Shown here: piece by piece, positions 55,287-64,000 of the stretch
Position numbering within the stretch: the first letter of the stretch is position 1
Layout: every line of letters starts with the position of its first letter
Source: Brevibacterium iodinum ATCC 49514
GTDB lineage: Bacteria; Actinomycetota; Actinomycetes; Actinomycetales; Brevibacteriaceae
Reading direction: 5' to 3'
Assembly: GCF_900169265.1 (NCBI RefSeq)
Contig: NZ_FXYX01000015.1
Location: 28,922 to 92,921 of the forward strand
Length of the DNA: 64,000 bases
Notes under the pieces: generated by a model
Database searches by the model: none
The model's input: the letters and a program-made list of their open reading frames with translations, nothing else
What the model was told of the DNA's origin: nothing
Translations under genes and position numbers: made by a program

Positions 55287-56690
55287 TTACTTGTAGTTGC
55301 CGATCATTGTGGTGACATCGAGGGCCTTGTCGAGGTCCGCCTCGGTGATGGAGCCGTTCTCGACGAAGCCGAGAGCGATCGTCGCTTCCTTGACGGTCAT
55401 CTTCTCGGCCACAGCATGCTTGGCGATCTTCGCCGCAGCTTCGTAGCCGATGACCTTGTTCAGCGGGGTGACGATGGAGGGGCTCGCCTCGGCGAGGAAG
55501 CGGGCACGCTCCTCGTTGGCGGTGAGCCCGTCGATCATCTTCTCGGCCATGACGGTCGAGGCGTTCGCGAGCAGGCGGATCGACTCGAGCAGGTTCGAGG
55601 CCATGACGGGGATGCCGACGTTGAGCTCGAACGCGCCGTTGGTCGACGACAGCGACACGGAGGTGTCGTTGCCGATGACCTGGGCGGCGACCTGAATGGT
55701 GGCCTCGCAGATGACCGGGTTGACCTTGCCGGGCATGATCGACGAACCGGGCTGCAGGTCGGGGATGGCGATCTCGCCGAGGCCGGTGTTCGGTCCCGAA
55801 CCCATCCAGCGCAGGTCGTTGCAGATCTTCATGTAACCGTAGGCGATGGTCCGCAGCTGACCGGAGGCCTCGACGAGTCCGTCGCGATTGGCCTGGGCCT
55901 CGAAGTGGTTGCGAGCCTCGGTGATCGGCAGTCCGGTCTCCTCGGCAAGGATCTCGACCACGCGGGAGGAGAAGCCGTCGGGGGTGTTGATGCCGGTGCC
56001 CACAGCGGTTCCGCCCTGCGGGACCTCCGCCACGCGCGGCAGGGAAGCCTCGATGCGCTCGATTCCGTAGCGGACCTGAGCTGCGTAGCCGCCGAACTCC
56101 TGACCGAGAGTCACAGGAGTGGCATCCATGAGGTGGGTGCGTCCGGACTTGACGATGGAGGAGAACTCCTTCGCCTTCTTCTCCAGCGAAGTCGCCAGGG
56201 TGTCCATGGCCGGGATGAGGGTGTTGACCAGGGCCTTGGTCACTGCCAGGTGCACCGAGGTGGGGAAGACGTCGTTCGACGACTGCGAGGCGTTGACGTG
56301 GTCGTTCGGGTGGACGTTGATTCCGTCGGCTTCGAGCGCCTTGGTCGCCAACGAGGCAAGGACCTCGTTGGTGTTCATGTTCGACGAGGTTCCCGAGCCG
56401 GTCTGGAACACGTCGATCGGGAAGTGGGCGTCGAATTCGCCTGCGATGACCCGATCGGCGGCGTTCTGGATGGCTGTGGCGCGGGCTTCGTCAAGCACGC
56501 CGAGTTCGGCGTTGGCCTTGGCTGCGGCCTTCTTCACCTGTGCCAGTGCGGCGATGTGTGCTGATTCGAGGGTCTTGCCGGAGATCGGGAAGTTCTCGAC
56601 GGCACGCTGGGTCTGGGCGCTGTAGAGGGCGTCCTTGGGGACTTTGACCTCACCCATGGTGTCGTGTTCGATGCGAAATTCTTCGGTCAT
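55287..56690 (-). CDS. fumC: Class II fumarate hydratase
   Basis: 467-residue TCA-cycle enzyme that interconverts fumarate and malate; iron-free homotetramer. The signature [11 protein letters not shown] lies near 316-326 and the substrate loops [11 protein letters not shown] (about 99-109) and the TAVGTGIN segment (about 227-234) are present. The normal length and a CLASS II layout without cysteine clusters separate it from class I fumarases. Located with beta carbonic anhydrase and glpX in the order seen in mycobacteria. Confidence 0.95.
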   Translation of the reverse strand: MTEEFRIEHDTMGEVKVPKDALYSAQTQRAVENFPISGKTLESAHIAALAQVKKAAAKANAELGVLDEARATAIQNAADRVIAGEFDAHFPIDVFQTGSGTSSNMNTNEVLASLATKALEADGINVHPNDHVNASQSSNDVFPTSVHLAVTKALVNTLIPAMDTLATSLEKKAKEFSSIVKSGRTHLMDATPVTLGQEFGGYAAQVRYGIERIEASLPRVAEVPQGGTAVGTGINTPDGFSSRVVEILAEETGLPITEARNHFEAQANRDGLVEASGQLRTIAYGYMKICNDLRWMGSGPNTGLGEIAIPDLQPGSSIMPGKVNPVICEATIQVAAQVIGNDTSVSLSSTNGAFELNVGIPVMASNLLESIRLLANASTVMAEKMIDGLTANEERARFLAEASPSIVTPLNKVIGYEAAAKIAKHAVAEKMTVKEATIALGFVENGSITEADLDKALDVTTMIGNYK

Positions 56691-56781
56691 TGTTGTCCTT
56701 TCCGTTGGGTGCCGGGGAAATGATTGCGGAGCTCAGGCTCGTTGGGAAACTGAACGGCTGACCACCGAGGTGGCCGGTCGC

Positions 56782-57408
56782 TCAAGAAGCATAGGTGGAG
56801 ACCGCGGCCTCGTCGCCTCCGTATTGGGCGACGACCGTGGTGTGGCCATCGTGGAGTTGGTAGGTGAGTCCGACGATGATGAGTCGGCCCTCATCGACAG
56901 CGGTCTTGATGATCGTGGACAGCTGCATGATTTTGTCGACCGTGTCCATGGTGTTCTGACCGACGGTCTCGTTGATCGTGGTGCGCCCGTTCTTGCGGGC
57001 CCGGGCCACTGTCGGCAGGATGCGGGCGACGACGTCGGAGATGAATCCCGGGGGAGTCTCACCCGAGTCGTAGGCGTTGTAGGCGGCGGTCACGGCCCCG
57101 CAGCTGTCGTGGCCGAGCACGACGAGCAGGGGAGTGCCGAGCATCTCGACGCCGTATTCGAGCGAGCCCAAGGTGACAGGATCGACGACTTGTCCGGCAT
57201 TGCGCACGACGAACATGTCACCGAGGCCGACATCGAAGATCATCTCAGCGGCGACTCGGGAATCCGAGCAGCCGAAGAGAGTGACGAACGGGGTCTGGCT
57301 GTCCGACAGGGATTCGCGTCGCGCCGTGTCCTGGTTGGGGTGCCGCGGGACATCGTCGACGAAACGCTGATTTCCCTCGAGGAGTCGCTTCCACGCCTGA
57401 TTGGGCAT
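56782..57408 (-). CDS. Beta-class carbonic anhydrase
   Basis: 208 residues. Zinc ligands Cys47, His100 and Cys103 (CSDSR and HDSC motifs) and the catalytic dyad Asp49 and Arg51 are all present, so the enzyme should hydrate CO2 to bicarbonate, feeding the carboxylases encoded elsewhere in the cell. The C-terminus includes the expected buried helix. A second, gamma-class, carbonic anhydrase gene is at 40827. It stands between fumC and glpX. Confidence 0.93.
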   Translation of the reverse strand: MPNQAWKRLLEGNQRFVDDVPRHPNQDTARRESLSDSQTPFVTLFGCSDSRVAAEMIFDVGLGDMFVVRNAGQVVDPVTLGSLEYGVEMLGTPLLVVLGHDSCGAVTAAYNAYDSGETPPGFISDVVARILPTVARARKNGRTTINETVGQNTMDTVDKIMQLSTIIKTAVDEGRLIIVGLTYQLHDGHTTVVAQYGGDEAAVSTYAS

Positions 57409-57468
57409 TGCTTTCGCACCTGCTTCCGAATTGTGTGCATCGTACCCGGGCCCGGGTGCGATTGGAGG

Positions 57469-58593
57469 TCAGACCAGTCCGCGGCGTGCGGCTTCTTCGG
57501 CGGCCTCCACGTATGAGTGGGTCTTCGCTGCCTGGTGCTCGGCGAAGACCTGACGGACGGTTCCCGACTTCGACCGCATCACCAGGGAATGCGTGGTGAC
57601 GTGGTTGCCCTGGAACTTCACGCCATCGAGCAGATCGCCGTTGGTGATGCCCGTGGCAACGAAGTAGCTGTTGTCACCGGTGACGAGGTCGTCGGTGTTG
57701 AGTACCTTGTTGACGTCGAGGCCGGCCTTGGAGGCGGCTTCGCGTTCGGTGTCGTCCTGCGGCCACAGTCGGCCCTGGATGACTCCGCCGAGTGCTTTGA
57801 TGGCGCAGGCGGTGATGATGCCCTCGGGGGTACCGCCGATGCCCATGAGCATGTCGACGCCGGTTCCGGGACGGCAGGCGGCGATGGCTCCGGCGACGTC
57901 GCCATCGGTGATGAGCTGGATGCGGGCTCCGGCGGCGCGGATCTCATCGATCATCTGCTGGTGGCGGGGACGGTCGAGGATCATCACCGTCACCGAGGCG
58001 GGATCCTTCGTTCCCTTCGCCTTGGCGACGCGGCGGATGTTCTCAGCGATCGGCAGACGCATGTCGACGGCATCAGCGGCATCGGGGCCGGTGACGAGCT
58101 TCTCCATGTAGAACACGGCAGAGGGGTCATACATCGCGCCGTCTTCGGTCACAGCCATGACAGAGATCGCATTGGGCATGCCCAGAGCGGTCAGGCGAGT
58201 GCCGTCGATCGGGTCGACAGCAACATCGCAGTGCGGTCCGCCGCCGTCGCCGACCTGCTCGCCGTTGAAGAGCATCGGAGCTTCGTCCTTCTCACCCTCG
58301 CCGATGACCACGGTGCCGGCCATGCGGACGGTGGAGATGACATTGCGCATCGCGGCCACGGCCGCTCCGTCGGCTGCGTTCTTGTCGCCGCGGCCGACCC
58401 AGGGGGCGGCGGCGATGGCTGCGGCTTCGGTGACTCGGACGAGCTCCAGAGCCAAGTTGCGGTCGGGAGCATCCGACTCGACCTGAGCCTTCTGTGACCA
58501 TGAGTCGGTCACTGCGACAGGCGGAGCCTCCTCATCAACTCGTCCTCGGTCATGGTGAGATTTCGCGTCAACAGGCTCTTTGGAGTCACTCAT
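57469..58593 (-). CDS. glpX: Fructose-1,6-bisphosphatase class II
   Basis: 374-residue gluconeogenic phosphatase that hydrolyses fructose-1,6-bisphosphate. ATG 58593 is chosen: the N-terminal ~30 residues are charged, then the family body starts with [24 protein letters not shown] in pieces around 50-75. Metal and substrate motifs [11 protein letters not shown] (about 100-110) and VDPIDGTRL (about 126-134) are clear. This type replaces class I in many actinomycetes. No ribosome-binding site is evident; CACAAT sits 7 bases before the ATG, so the message may be leaderless. Confidence 0.93.
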   Translation of the reverse strand: MSDSKEPVDAKSHHDRGRVDEEAPPVAVTDSWSQKAQVESDAPDRNLALELVRVTEAAAIAAAPWVGRGDKNAADGAAVAAMRNVISTVRMAGTVVIGEGEKDEAPMLFNGEQVGDGGGPHCDVAVDPIDGTRLTALGMPNAISVMAVTEDGAMYDPSAVFYMEKLVTGPDAADAVDMRLPIAENIRRVAKAKGTKDPASVTVMILDRPRHQQMIDEIRAAGARIQLITDGDVAGAIAACRPGTGVDMLMGIGGTPEGIITACAIKALGGVIQGRLWPQDDTEREAASKAGLDVNKVLNTDDLVTGDNSYFVATGITNGDLLDGVKFQGNHVTTHSLVMRSKSGTVRQVFAEHQAAKTHSYVEAAEEAARRGLV

Positions 58594-58791
58594 GCATCCA
58601 ATTGTGCCACCACTGTGATCGGGGTCGCGACAGCGGTGTCCGCTTGTGGCCGCAGTCACGTCCTCGGACTGGAATTGGCCCTTCACGCGCGAGCCGAGGA
58701 CAATGGCGGTGTGAATGTCCGAAATGCTGCTGACGAGACGGGTGCTGCGACGGTCGCCGACACGGTGACACAGAGCCCCAAGGGAGAGTCC

Positions 58792-59361
58792 ATGCCTGAC
58801 GAGTCCGGAGTGATGCTGCCGGGGTCCCGGGAGGAGATGCGCTTCCTGCGCAAGCACTCGAACTGGGTCAATATGGTCATCGCTATCCTCGCCTGCCTGG
58901 CGGTCGTCATCGGGATCCTGTTCCTGGCCCCACAGCCCGAAGTCGACTCGGAACGAGTCATCGACTACCAGGGCATCGCCGAACAGTCCCAGGGCAACGC
59001 GGACTTCGACCTCATCGTTCCGCAGATCCCACGAGGATGGACATCGAACGAAGCCAGCCTCGATCGGGTGGGCGACTCAGAATACACATCGTGGTACATG
59101 TCGTTCATCGGTCCAGGCGATCAGTGGGTGAGCATCGAACAGGCCGAGGCCAGTGAGAACTGGACGAAGCGGAAGACCGATGACGGCGTCTCTGCGGAGA
59201 AGGTCACTGTCGGCGGTGCCGATTTCCAGATCTACCGCACCTCTGAGGCGAAGGAATACTGGGTGACGAACAAGGGCGATATGTACGTCGTCCTCACCGC
59301 CACGGCAGCCCCGGACACCATCAACACATTCGCCGACCAGGTGGCCGCACAGCTGAAGTGA
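58792..59361 (+). CDS. DUF4245 family membrane protein
   Basis: 189 residues from ATG 58792, which has AGGGAG about 6 bases upstream; longer starts in the frame lack support. One membrane segment (about 22-43) is followed by a soluble extracytoplasmic DUF4245 domain with [10 protein letters not shown] and an aromatic [11 protein letters not shown] strand (about 92-102), [11 protein letters not shown] and a C-terminal helix. The gene is paired with glpX in actinomycetes; function unknown. The start lies divergently from glpX. Confidence 0.85.
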   Translation: MPDESGVMLPGSREEMRFLRKHSNWVNMVIAILACLAVVIGILFLAPQPEVDSERVIDYQGIAEQSQGNADFDLIVPQIPRGWTSNEASLDRVGDSEYTSWYMSFIGPGDQWVSIEQAEASENWTKRKTDDGVSAEKVTVGGADFQIYRTSEAKEYWVTNKGDMYVVLTATAAPDTINTFADQVAAQLK

Positions 59362-59389
59362 TCGCGGCCGGTACGCGTCAGCTGTGATG

Positions 59390-59411
59390 CCCGCCGCCAG
59401 ACGGCGGCGGG
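59390..59411. terminator. Hairpin between the DUF4245 gene and xseB
   Basis: CCCGCCGCC and GGCGGCGGG arms (9 bases each) around a 4-base loop, between convergent genes; likely terminator though short. Confidence 0.55.
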
Positions 59412-59450
59412 GTCACTCTGCCAGCGCCGTCGTTCAATCTGCGCCGTCGG

Positions 59451-59690
59451 TCAGTCCGCGTCCTCGGACGTCTCCTCACGAGCCTTGTCAAGGCGTTCCC
59501 GAGCTCCATCGAGCCACGCTTGGCACCGGTCAGCCAATGCTTCGCCGCGCTCCCACAGCCGCAGCGACTCTTCGAGCGGCAGATTGCCTGTCTCCAGTCT
59601 TTTGACGGTCATGACGAGTTCTTCGCGCGCCTGTTCGTAGCTCAGCGTGCTGATATCGGGCTGATCCTGCTGGGTCATCGGTTCGGTCAT
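59451..59690 (-). CDS. xseB: Exodeoxyribonuclease VII small subunit
   Basis: 79 residues, the usual size. The helical core has LSYEQAREELVMTVKRLETG and LEESLRLWERGEALADRCQAWL in its middle, matching the family's two long helices that wrap around the large subunit. With XseA it degrades single-stranded DNA bidirectionally into acid-soluble oligonucleotides. ATG 59690 is supported by AAGGAGAG. It follows xseA by about 90 bases on the same strand. Confidence 0.92.
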   Translation of the reverse strand: MTEPMTQQDQPDISTLSYEQAREELVMTVKRLETGNLPLEESLRLWERGEALADRCQAWLDGARERLDKAREETSEDAD

Positions 59691-59782
59691 CGGACTCTCC
59701 TTCGCCGTGTGGGTGGTCTGTTCGGCAGTGTGGGTGGACTGTGGATCGGACGTTGGGTTGTGGACAGCGGGCAGAGCCGCCG

Positions 59783-61096
59783 TCAGTCGGCCGTCGTCTC
59801 TGTCTCTTCTCCCGCTTCGGGGGTGACTTCGGTGATCTCTGCATCGAAGCGACCCTGAGCGACCCGCACGTGGACGGTATCGCCGGCGGCCACCTCGGCG
59901 GCACTGCGGACGGCCTGACCGTCATCGGTCTGTACGACGGCATAACCGCGTTCCAAGGTCCTCAAAGGGGAGAGGGACCGTGCCTGGGAGCGGAGATGAT
60001 GGATCTCGTTCTGAGCTTGGATGACGAGGCCGTTCGTCGCCTGCAGACTGCGACGGCGAATCATGGTGAGTTCGTTCTCGTGCGCGGTGATCATCGTCTG
60101 CGGCTCGGCGAGCACGGGGCGTGACCGGACGGCGGTGAGCATCTCCTGTTCGCGGTCGAGGATGCGGTTGACTGCCGCCTCGAGTTCAGCACGGGCGCGC
60201 AGCAGATTCATGCCTTCTTCGGCAACATCGGGCACGATCCTCTTCGCCGCATCTGTGGGCGTCGACGCCCTGAGGTCGGCGACCTCGTCGAGGATCGGTC
60301 GATCAGCCTCATGCCCGATCGCCGAGACCACGGGGGTCTGAGCTGCGGAGACAGCGCGGACGAGAGCCTCGTTGGAGAACGGCAGGAGGTCTTCCATGCT
60401 TCCGCCGCCGCGGGCGATGACGATGACGTCGATCTGCGGATCGGCATCGAGTTCGGCGAGGTTCTTCATCACGCCCGGGACCGCGTCGGGACCTTGGACG
60501 GCACAGTTGCGGACTTCGAACTCGGCTGCCGGCCAGCGCAGATGGACATTGCGGATGACGTCTTTCTGGGCGTCCGAATCGCGTCCGGTGATCAGCCCGA
60601 TCCGGTTGGGCAGGAACGGCAGGCGCATCTTGCGACTCGGATCGAAGAGACCTTCTGCCGAGAGCTGCTTCTTCAAACGCTCGAGGCGAGCGAGGAGTTC
60701 GCCGAGACCGACGGCGCGGATGTCGTTGGCGCGCATCGTCAGGCGGCCGGTCTTCGTCCAGAAGTCGGCTTTGAGATTGGCGACGACGTGGCTGCCCTCG
60801 GTCAGAGGAGCCCCGGTGCGGTCGAGGACGTTCTTCCAGATCTGGACCGGCAAGGACATCTCGACATCGGTGTCGCGCAGGGTCAGGTAGCTGGCCTTGC
60901 CGCGATGGTTGAGCTCGACGACCTGCCCTTCGATCCACACGCTCGACATGCGGTCGATATAGGACTTCATCTTCGAAGACAGCAGACTCAGCGGCCACGG
61001 ATTCTCCGCCGTGGTCTCGGCTGCGGTGGCGGCGAGCTCCTTCGGCTCGGCTGTTTCACCGAGCGTGCCGGGAGTGCCGGAAATTCGTTGCGCCAT
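59783..61096 (-). CDS. xseA: Exodeoxyribonuclease VII large subunit
   Basis: 437 residues from ATG 61096, which is preceded by GGAAGGGG with 6 spacer bases. An N-terminal OB fold (about 55-140) binds single-stranded DNA; the nuclease core contains GLITGRDSDAQKDV (about 163-176), VIARGGGSMEDLLPFSNE (about 228-245) and VVSAIGHEADRPILD (about 257-271), then coiled-coil helices that bind XseB. Its stop is about 90 bases before xseB. Part of the Rv1107c/Rv1108c-type pair. Confidence 0.93.
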   Translation of the reverse strand: MAQRISGTPGTLGETAEPKELAATAAETTAENPWPLSLLSSKMKSYIDRMSSVWIEGQVVELNHRGKASYLTLRDTDVEMSLPVQIWKNVLDRTGAPLTEGSHVVANLKADFWTKTGRLTMRANDIRAVGLGELLARLERLKKQLSAEGLFDPSRKMRLPFLPNRIGLITGRDSDAQKDVIRNVHLRWPAAEFEVRNCAVQGPDAVPGVMKNLAELDADPQIDVIVIARGGGSMEDLLPFSNEALVRAVSAAQTPVVSAIGHEADRPILDEVADLRASTPTDAAKRIVPDVAEEGMNLLRARAELEAAVNRILDREQEMLTAVRSRPVLAEPQTMITAHENELTMIRRRSLQATNGLVIQAQNEIHHLRSQARSLSPLRTLERGYAVVQTDDGQAVRSAAEVAAGDTVHVRVAQGRFDAEITEVTPEAGEETETTAD

Positions 61097-61213
61097 TTGA
61101 GTCCCCTTCCGATCTCCCAGCCTAGCGAACTGCACCGACATGGCTCATCCCGGCATTGTGTCGGGGTGCCGGGCCGGCACTGCGCCGGTGGTGTTGGACG
61201 GGCTGGTCAGACA

Positions 61214-62410
61214 TCAGTGTGTTCCCGTCTGTCGGCCGCGCAGATCAGTCGGTCCGGGATCATCGAAGTCCATGGCCCGTGGGCGACTGAGCTCGGCGGC
61301 ACTGATTCCGCGAGAACGAGTATCGAGTTCGGCCACGGCGTCGAGCTCGTCGGCGACGATTCCCGTCGAGGGGAACTTTCGCGCGGTGACGAGGAAGCGC
61401 GACTCCAGCGAGGAGACGAACCGGTTGTAGTCCTCGACGGAGCGGTCTAGGCTGGCACCCATCCGTGACACGTGGGTGACAAGGGTGCCGATACGTTCGT
61501 AGAGTTCCGTGCCGAGTCGGAGCACCTCGGCCGCCGAGGTGGACATGTCCGCCTGCCGCCAGTTGAGCGCCACGGTCTTCAACAGCACCAGCAGAGTCGC
61601 TGGTGAGGCGAGGACGACGTTCTTGCCCAGTGCATGATCGATCATCTTCGGGTAGCTTGCCGCGGCCGCGGAGAGCAGACCGTCGGTGGGCACGAAACAG
61701 ACGACGAAGTCGGGGGAGGCATCGAACGCCTTCCAGTACTCCTTCGACGCCAGGGCATCAACATGGCGCAACAGGGCGCGGGCATGGTCCTGACCGCCCG
61801 TGCCGGAGTCGGCCGCCTCGACGGAGTCCTTGTTCATCCGTGCCGACAACGGTGTCTTCGCATCAATGACGATCGTGCCGCCACCGGGCAGATGGACGAC
61901 CATATCGGGGCGGTGGCGCTTGCCGTCCCGGTCGGCGCTGACCTGCGTGTCGAAGTCGACGTGGGGGAGGAGGCCGGCATATTCGACGATGCGTTTGAGC
62001 TGGACTTCGCCCCAGTCTCCACGGTGGGTCGTCGAATTCAAAGCGTTGGCCAGTGACCCGGTCGATTCCTGGAGGCGGAGGTTCTGTTGGCTGAGGTGCC
62101 CGATCTGGGAGTTCAGTCGGGTGATCTGTTCGATCTGCGTGCGGTCCTGGGAGTGCAGGTTCTCCTGCAGATTCTTCACGCTTGCCGCCAACGGCCCGAT
62201 GGCGGCAGTGATCTCACCGGCCATCTGCGCATCGGCCTCGAGATCTTCGGTGCGCTCGGACAGGATGCGTGACGTGGTCTCGGCGCGAGTGAGTCTCTCG
62301 AGATAGCGGGAACGGGTGAGACTGCGGCCGAGGAGGAATCCGAGCGCGGCGGCGAGGACGATCGCCACGATGAAGGCGATGATGACTGCGGATGCGGGGA
62401 AAGCATTCAT
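61214..62410 (-). CDS. rmuC: RmuC-family DNA recombination protein
   Basis: 398 residues. A hydrophobic N-terminus (about 5-28) anchors a coiled coil (about 35-130) that leads to a nuclease-like core with GDWGEVQLKRIVEYAGL (about 133-149), PDMVVHLPGGGTIVIDAKTPL (core region) and FVPTDGLLSAA. RmuC limits large inversions near replication origins in E. coli. In actinomycetes it commonly lies next to ychF, as here. Confidence 0.9.
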   Translation of the reverse strand: MNAFPASAVIIAFIVAIVLAAALGFLLGRSLTRSRYLERLTRAETTSRILSERTEDLEADAQMAGEITAAIGPLAASVKNLQENLHSQDRTQIEQITRLNSQIGHLSQQNLRLQESTGSLANALNSTTHRGDWGEVQLKRIVEYAGLLPHVDFDTQVSADRDGKRHRPDMVVHLPGGGTIVIDAKTPLSARMNKDSVEAADSGTGGQDHARALLRHVDALASKEYWKAFDASPDFVVCFVPTDGLLSAAAASYPKMIDHALGKNVVLASPATLLVLLKTVALNWRQADMSTSAAEVLRLGTELYERIGTLVTHVSRMGASLDRSVEDYNRFVSSLESRFLVTARKFPSTGIVADELDAVAELDTRSRGISAAELSRPRAMDFDDPGPTDLRGRQTGTH

Positions 62411-62468
62411 GGTCCCAGGGTGACAGACGGCACTGACACGAGAATTCGAGGACCACCTCGGTGACGGC

Positions 62469-62474
62469 TAGACT
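62469..62474 (+). promoter_or_regulatory. -10 box for a leaderless ychF transcript
   Basis: TAGACT ends 8 bases before the GTG at 62483 and there is no ribosome-binding site. The spacing equals that of the DUF3499 gene. Confidence 0.55.
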
Positions 62475-62482
62475 TGGATACC

Positions 62483-63586
62483 GTGGCTTTGACTATTGGA
62501 ATCGTGGGACTGCCCAATGTCGGCAAGTCGACCATGTTTAACGCACTGACCAAGAACCAAGTTCTCGCGGCGAACTACCCGTTCGCGACGATCGAACCGA
62601 ACGTGGGCGTGGTCCCGCTGCCGGACGAGCGACTTACGCGACTGGCTGAGATCTTCGGCTCCGAACGCATCCTCAATGCCACCGTCGACTTCGTCGATAT
62701 CGCTGGAATCGTGCGCGGTGCCTCTGAAGGGGAAGGCCTGGGCAACCAGTTCCTCGCCAACATCCGTGAAGCCGATGCGATCTGTCAGGTCATCCGCGGA
62801 TTCGTCGACGACGATGTTGTCCACGTCGACGGCAAGATCAGCCCCGCCGATGACATCGATACGATCAACACCGAGCTCATCCTCGCCGACCTCCAGACAT
62901 TGGAGAAGGCTCGGCCCAGGATCGAGAAGGAAGTCAAGGGCAAGCGCGCTCCTGCTGAGCAGCTGACTGCGATCGATGCCGCCACCGAGATCCTCGAAGG
63001 CGGGCGGACGCTCTACCAGGCGATGCAGGCCGACAAGTTCGATGTCAGCGCCCTGCGCGAGCTGCAGCTGATGACGGTCAAGCCCTTCCTCTACGTCTTC
63101 AATGTCGACGACGAGGTGCTCGCCGATGAGGATAAGAAGAACGAGATGCGGGCACTGGTGGCTCCCGTCGAGGCGATCTTCCTCGACGCGAAGTTCGAGT
63201 CCGAACTCGCCGAGCTCGACGAAGAAGAGGCCCGGGAGATGCTCGAATCGACCGGTCAGGAGGAGAGCGGACTCGACCAACTCGCCCGCGTCGGCTTCGA
63301 CACTCTCGGTCTGCAGACCTATCTGACGGCCGGGCCCAAGGAATCCCGTGCGTGGACGATTCCGAAGGGCGCCACCGCCCCCGAAGCGGCCGGAGTCATC
63401 CATACCGACTTCCAGAAGGGCTTCATCAAGGCCGAGATCGTGTCCTTCGATGATCTCGATGCGAACGGTTCGATGGCTGCCGCGAAGTCCGCCGGCAAGG
63501 TCCGGATGGAAGGCAAGGACTACATCATGGTCGACGGCGACGTCGTCGAATTTCGGACAGGGCTTACGTCTGGAAGTAAGAGATGA
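62483..63586 (+). CDS. ychF: Redox-regulated ATPase/GTPase YchF
   Basis: 367-residue Obg-superfamily P-loop protein that binds ATP and associates with ribosomes. GTG 62483 starts the normal [18 protein letters not shown]-terminus (G1 loop at 9-17), with the G3 region [14 protein letters not shown] (about 69-82) and the C-terminal TGS domain. Normal YchF ends just after DGDVVEFRF; here that is replaced by EFR followed by a 9-residue tail (TGLTSGSKR). Codons change style at the same point, which suggests that foreign DNA was joined at the end of the gene. Leaderless start likely. Confidence 0.95.
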   Translation: MALTIGIVGLPNVGKSTMFNALTKNQVLAANYPFATIEPNVGVVPLPDERLTRLAEIFGSERILNATVDFVDIAGIVRGASEGEGLGNQFLANIREADAICQVIRGFVDDDVVHVDGKISPADDIDTINTELILADLQTLEKARPRIEKEVKGKRAPAEQLTAIDAATEILEGGRTLYQAMQADKFDVSALRELQLMTVKPFLYVFNVDDEVLADEDKKNEMRALVAPVEAIFLDAKFESELAELDEEEAREMLESTGQEESGLDQLARVGFDTLGLQTYLTAGPKESRAWTIPKGATAPEAAGVIHTDFQKGFIKAEIVSFDDLDANGSMAAAKSAGKVRMEGKDYIMVDGDVVEFRTGLTSGSKR

Positions 63587-63874
63587 GCGTCGCTAAGCAA
63601 CAGCGCTCTGACATGAGTTATAAACCTGACGGGGGAGCTCCTGACGCGCTATTTGATTTGTCGGCGGGATCCTCACGCGAAATCTTGAACTTCGCCGATG
63701 ATAAGAACTTCGTTCCTGTGAGGGAGGGGAACTTCCAGCCACAGGTTGTCGCACCAGAAGGAACGATCTTTCAAGGAGACTCGACCGAATGGCTCCGGTC
63801 ACTCGAGCCCACATCCGTAGACCTGATCTTTGCTGATCCGCCGTACAATATTAAGAAGGCGGATTGGGATAACT
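63583..63874 (+). pseudogene. DNA adenine methyltransferase, interrupted by an insertion sequence
   Basis: The ATG overlaps the ychF stop (ATGA); a GGAAG lies within the end of ychF. The reading frame is AT-richer than all preceding genes. After 85 residues it has the catalytic motif IV DPPY (85-88) in a FADPPYNIKKADWDN run, as in beta/D12-type N6-adenine methyltransferases. The homology ends after about 97 residues, exactly at the GGCTCTTC end of the inserted element; a short read-through (to TGA 63904-63906) follows. The remaining three quarters of the gene should resume on the far side of the element, beyond the window. Confidence 0.85.
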
Positions 63875-64000
63875 GGCTCTTCGTAATTGAGAGTGTAGAT
63901 CGGTGATTCCAGGATACGGCGAGTCGCTGCGCGGATAGACGTCGAGGTCTTCCGATGATGGAAGTTCTCACACAATCCATCCGAAAGACCTCGACGTGGC
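63875..64000 (+). mobile_element. End of an ISL3-family-like insertion sequence
   Basis: Begins GGCTCTTCGTAATTGAGAGTG, close to the inverted-repeat ends (GGCTCTTCcGTttTAGAGTG style) that I remember for ISL3-family elements such as IS31831 of corynebacteria. It interrupts the methyltransferase gene; the preceding 8 bases GGATAACT (63867-63874) are the predicted target duplication. No transposase can be read before the window ends. Confidence 0.7.
63939..63997. repeat. Subterminal inverted repeat in the insertion sequence
   Basis: ACGTCGAGGTCTT at 63939-63951 is exactly complementary to 63985-63997, with 33 bases between. In RNA this would fold into a long hairpin near the element's end and could block read-in transcription or translation. 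Confidence 0.7.

Overview
The window is a high-GC chromosome segment from an actinomycete. Markers of the phylum are two WhiB-family regulators, the MtrA-MtrB-LpqB module, a mycothiol-conjugate amidase (Mca), an F420 glutamyl ligase, a 180-kDa-type NAD-glutamate dehydrogenase and several actinobacteria-only DUF families. Gene order and protein style suggest Micrococcales, possibly Brevibacterium or a relative; the genus is an inference, not a sequence search result. Nearly all of the window is conserved core chromosome, and long blocks follow the order I remember from Mycobacterium (the fbiB-whiB2-manB block, the Rv3690s MoxR block, mtrAB-lpqB-secA, pdtaS-whiB1, and greA-mca-uppS-phoH-fum-glpX-xseAB-ychF).

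Layout. 1-10 kb: partial cofE diverges from a WhiB2-type regulator that heads an overlapping operon (membrane glycosyltransferase, DUF5719), then a zincin-like protein, DUF3499, phosphomannomutase and S-adenosylhomocysteinase. 10-17.4 kb: RDD and SpoIIM proteins next to a five-gene MoxR/DUF58/DUF4350/DUF4129/membrane-protein operon. 17.8-29.2 kb: mtrA-mtrB-lpqB, comF, hpf, a YcaQ-like protein, secA, and a DUF6459/LysM pair. 29.3-33.3 kb: a small poorly understood cluster (BldC-like HTH, SAF/CpaB-like, CpaE-like, DUF6912) and DUF2505. 33.4-43 kb: NAD-glutamate dehydrogenase, PdtaS-type histidine kinase, WhiB1, gamma carbonic anhydrase, LpdA-type flavoprotein. 43-44 kb: a decayed YCII/ECF-sigma gene pair. 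44-63.6 kb: acyl-CoA carboxylase alpha, Maf, SGNH hydrolase, AI-2E transporter, GreA, DUF4307, Mca, hemolysin-III protein, short prenyl diphosphate synthase, PhoH, fumarase, beta carbonic anhydrase, GlpX, DUF4245, XseB/XseA, RmuC and YchF.

The last 400 bases are different. The YchF C-terminus ends in an unusual tail, an AT-richer DNA adenine methyltransferase gene overlaps its stop codon, and that gene is cut after 97 codons by what looks like the end of an ISL3-family insertion sequence. This is the edge of an accessory island.

Functionally the window is dominated by cell-envelope homeostasis (MtrAB-LpqB, MoxR cluster, SecA, LysM, prenyl synthase, mannose metabolism), redox and thiol protection (Mca, LpdA, WhiB, F420) and central metabolism. 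Regulation visible in the sequence includes several apparently leaderless start codons with a TANNNT-like box 6-8 bases upstream, many short-loop palindromes at gene ends that lack T-runs, and a few candidate operators. No tRNA, rRNA or CRISPR array was seen.
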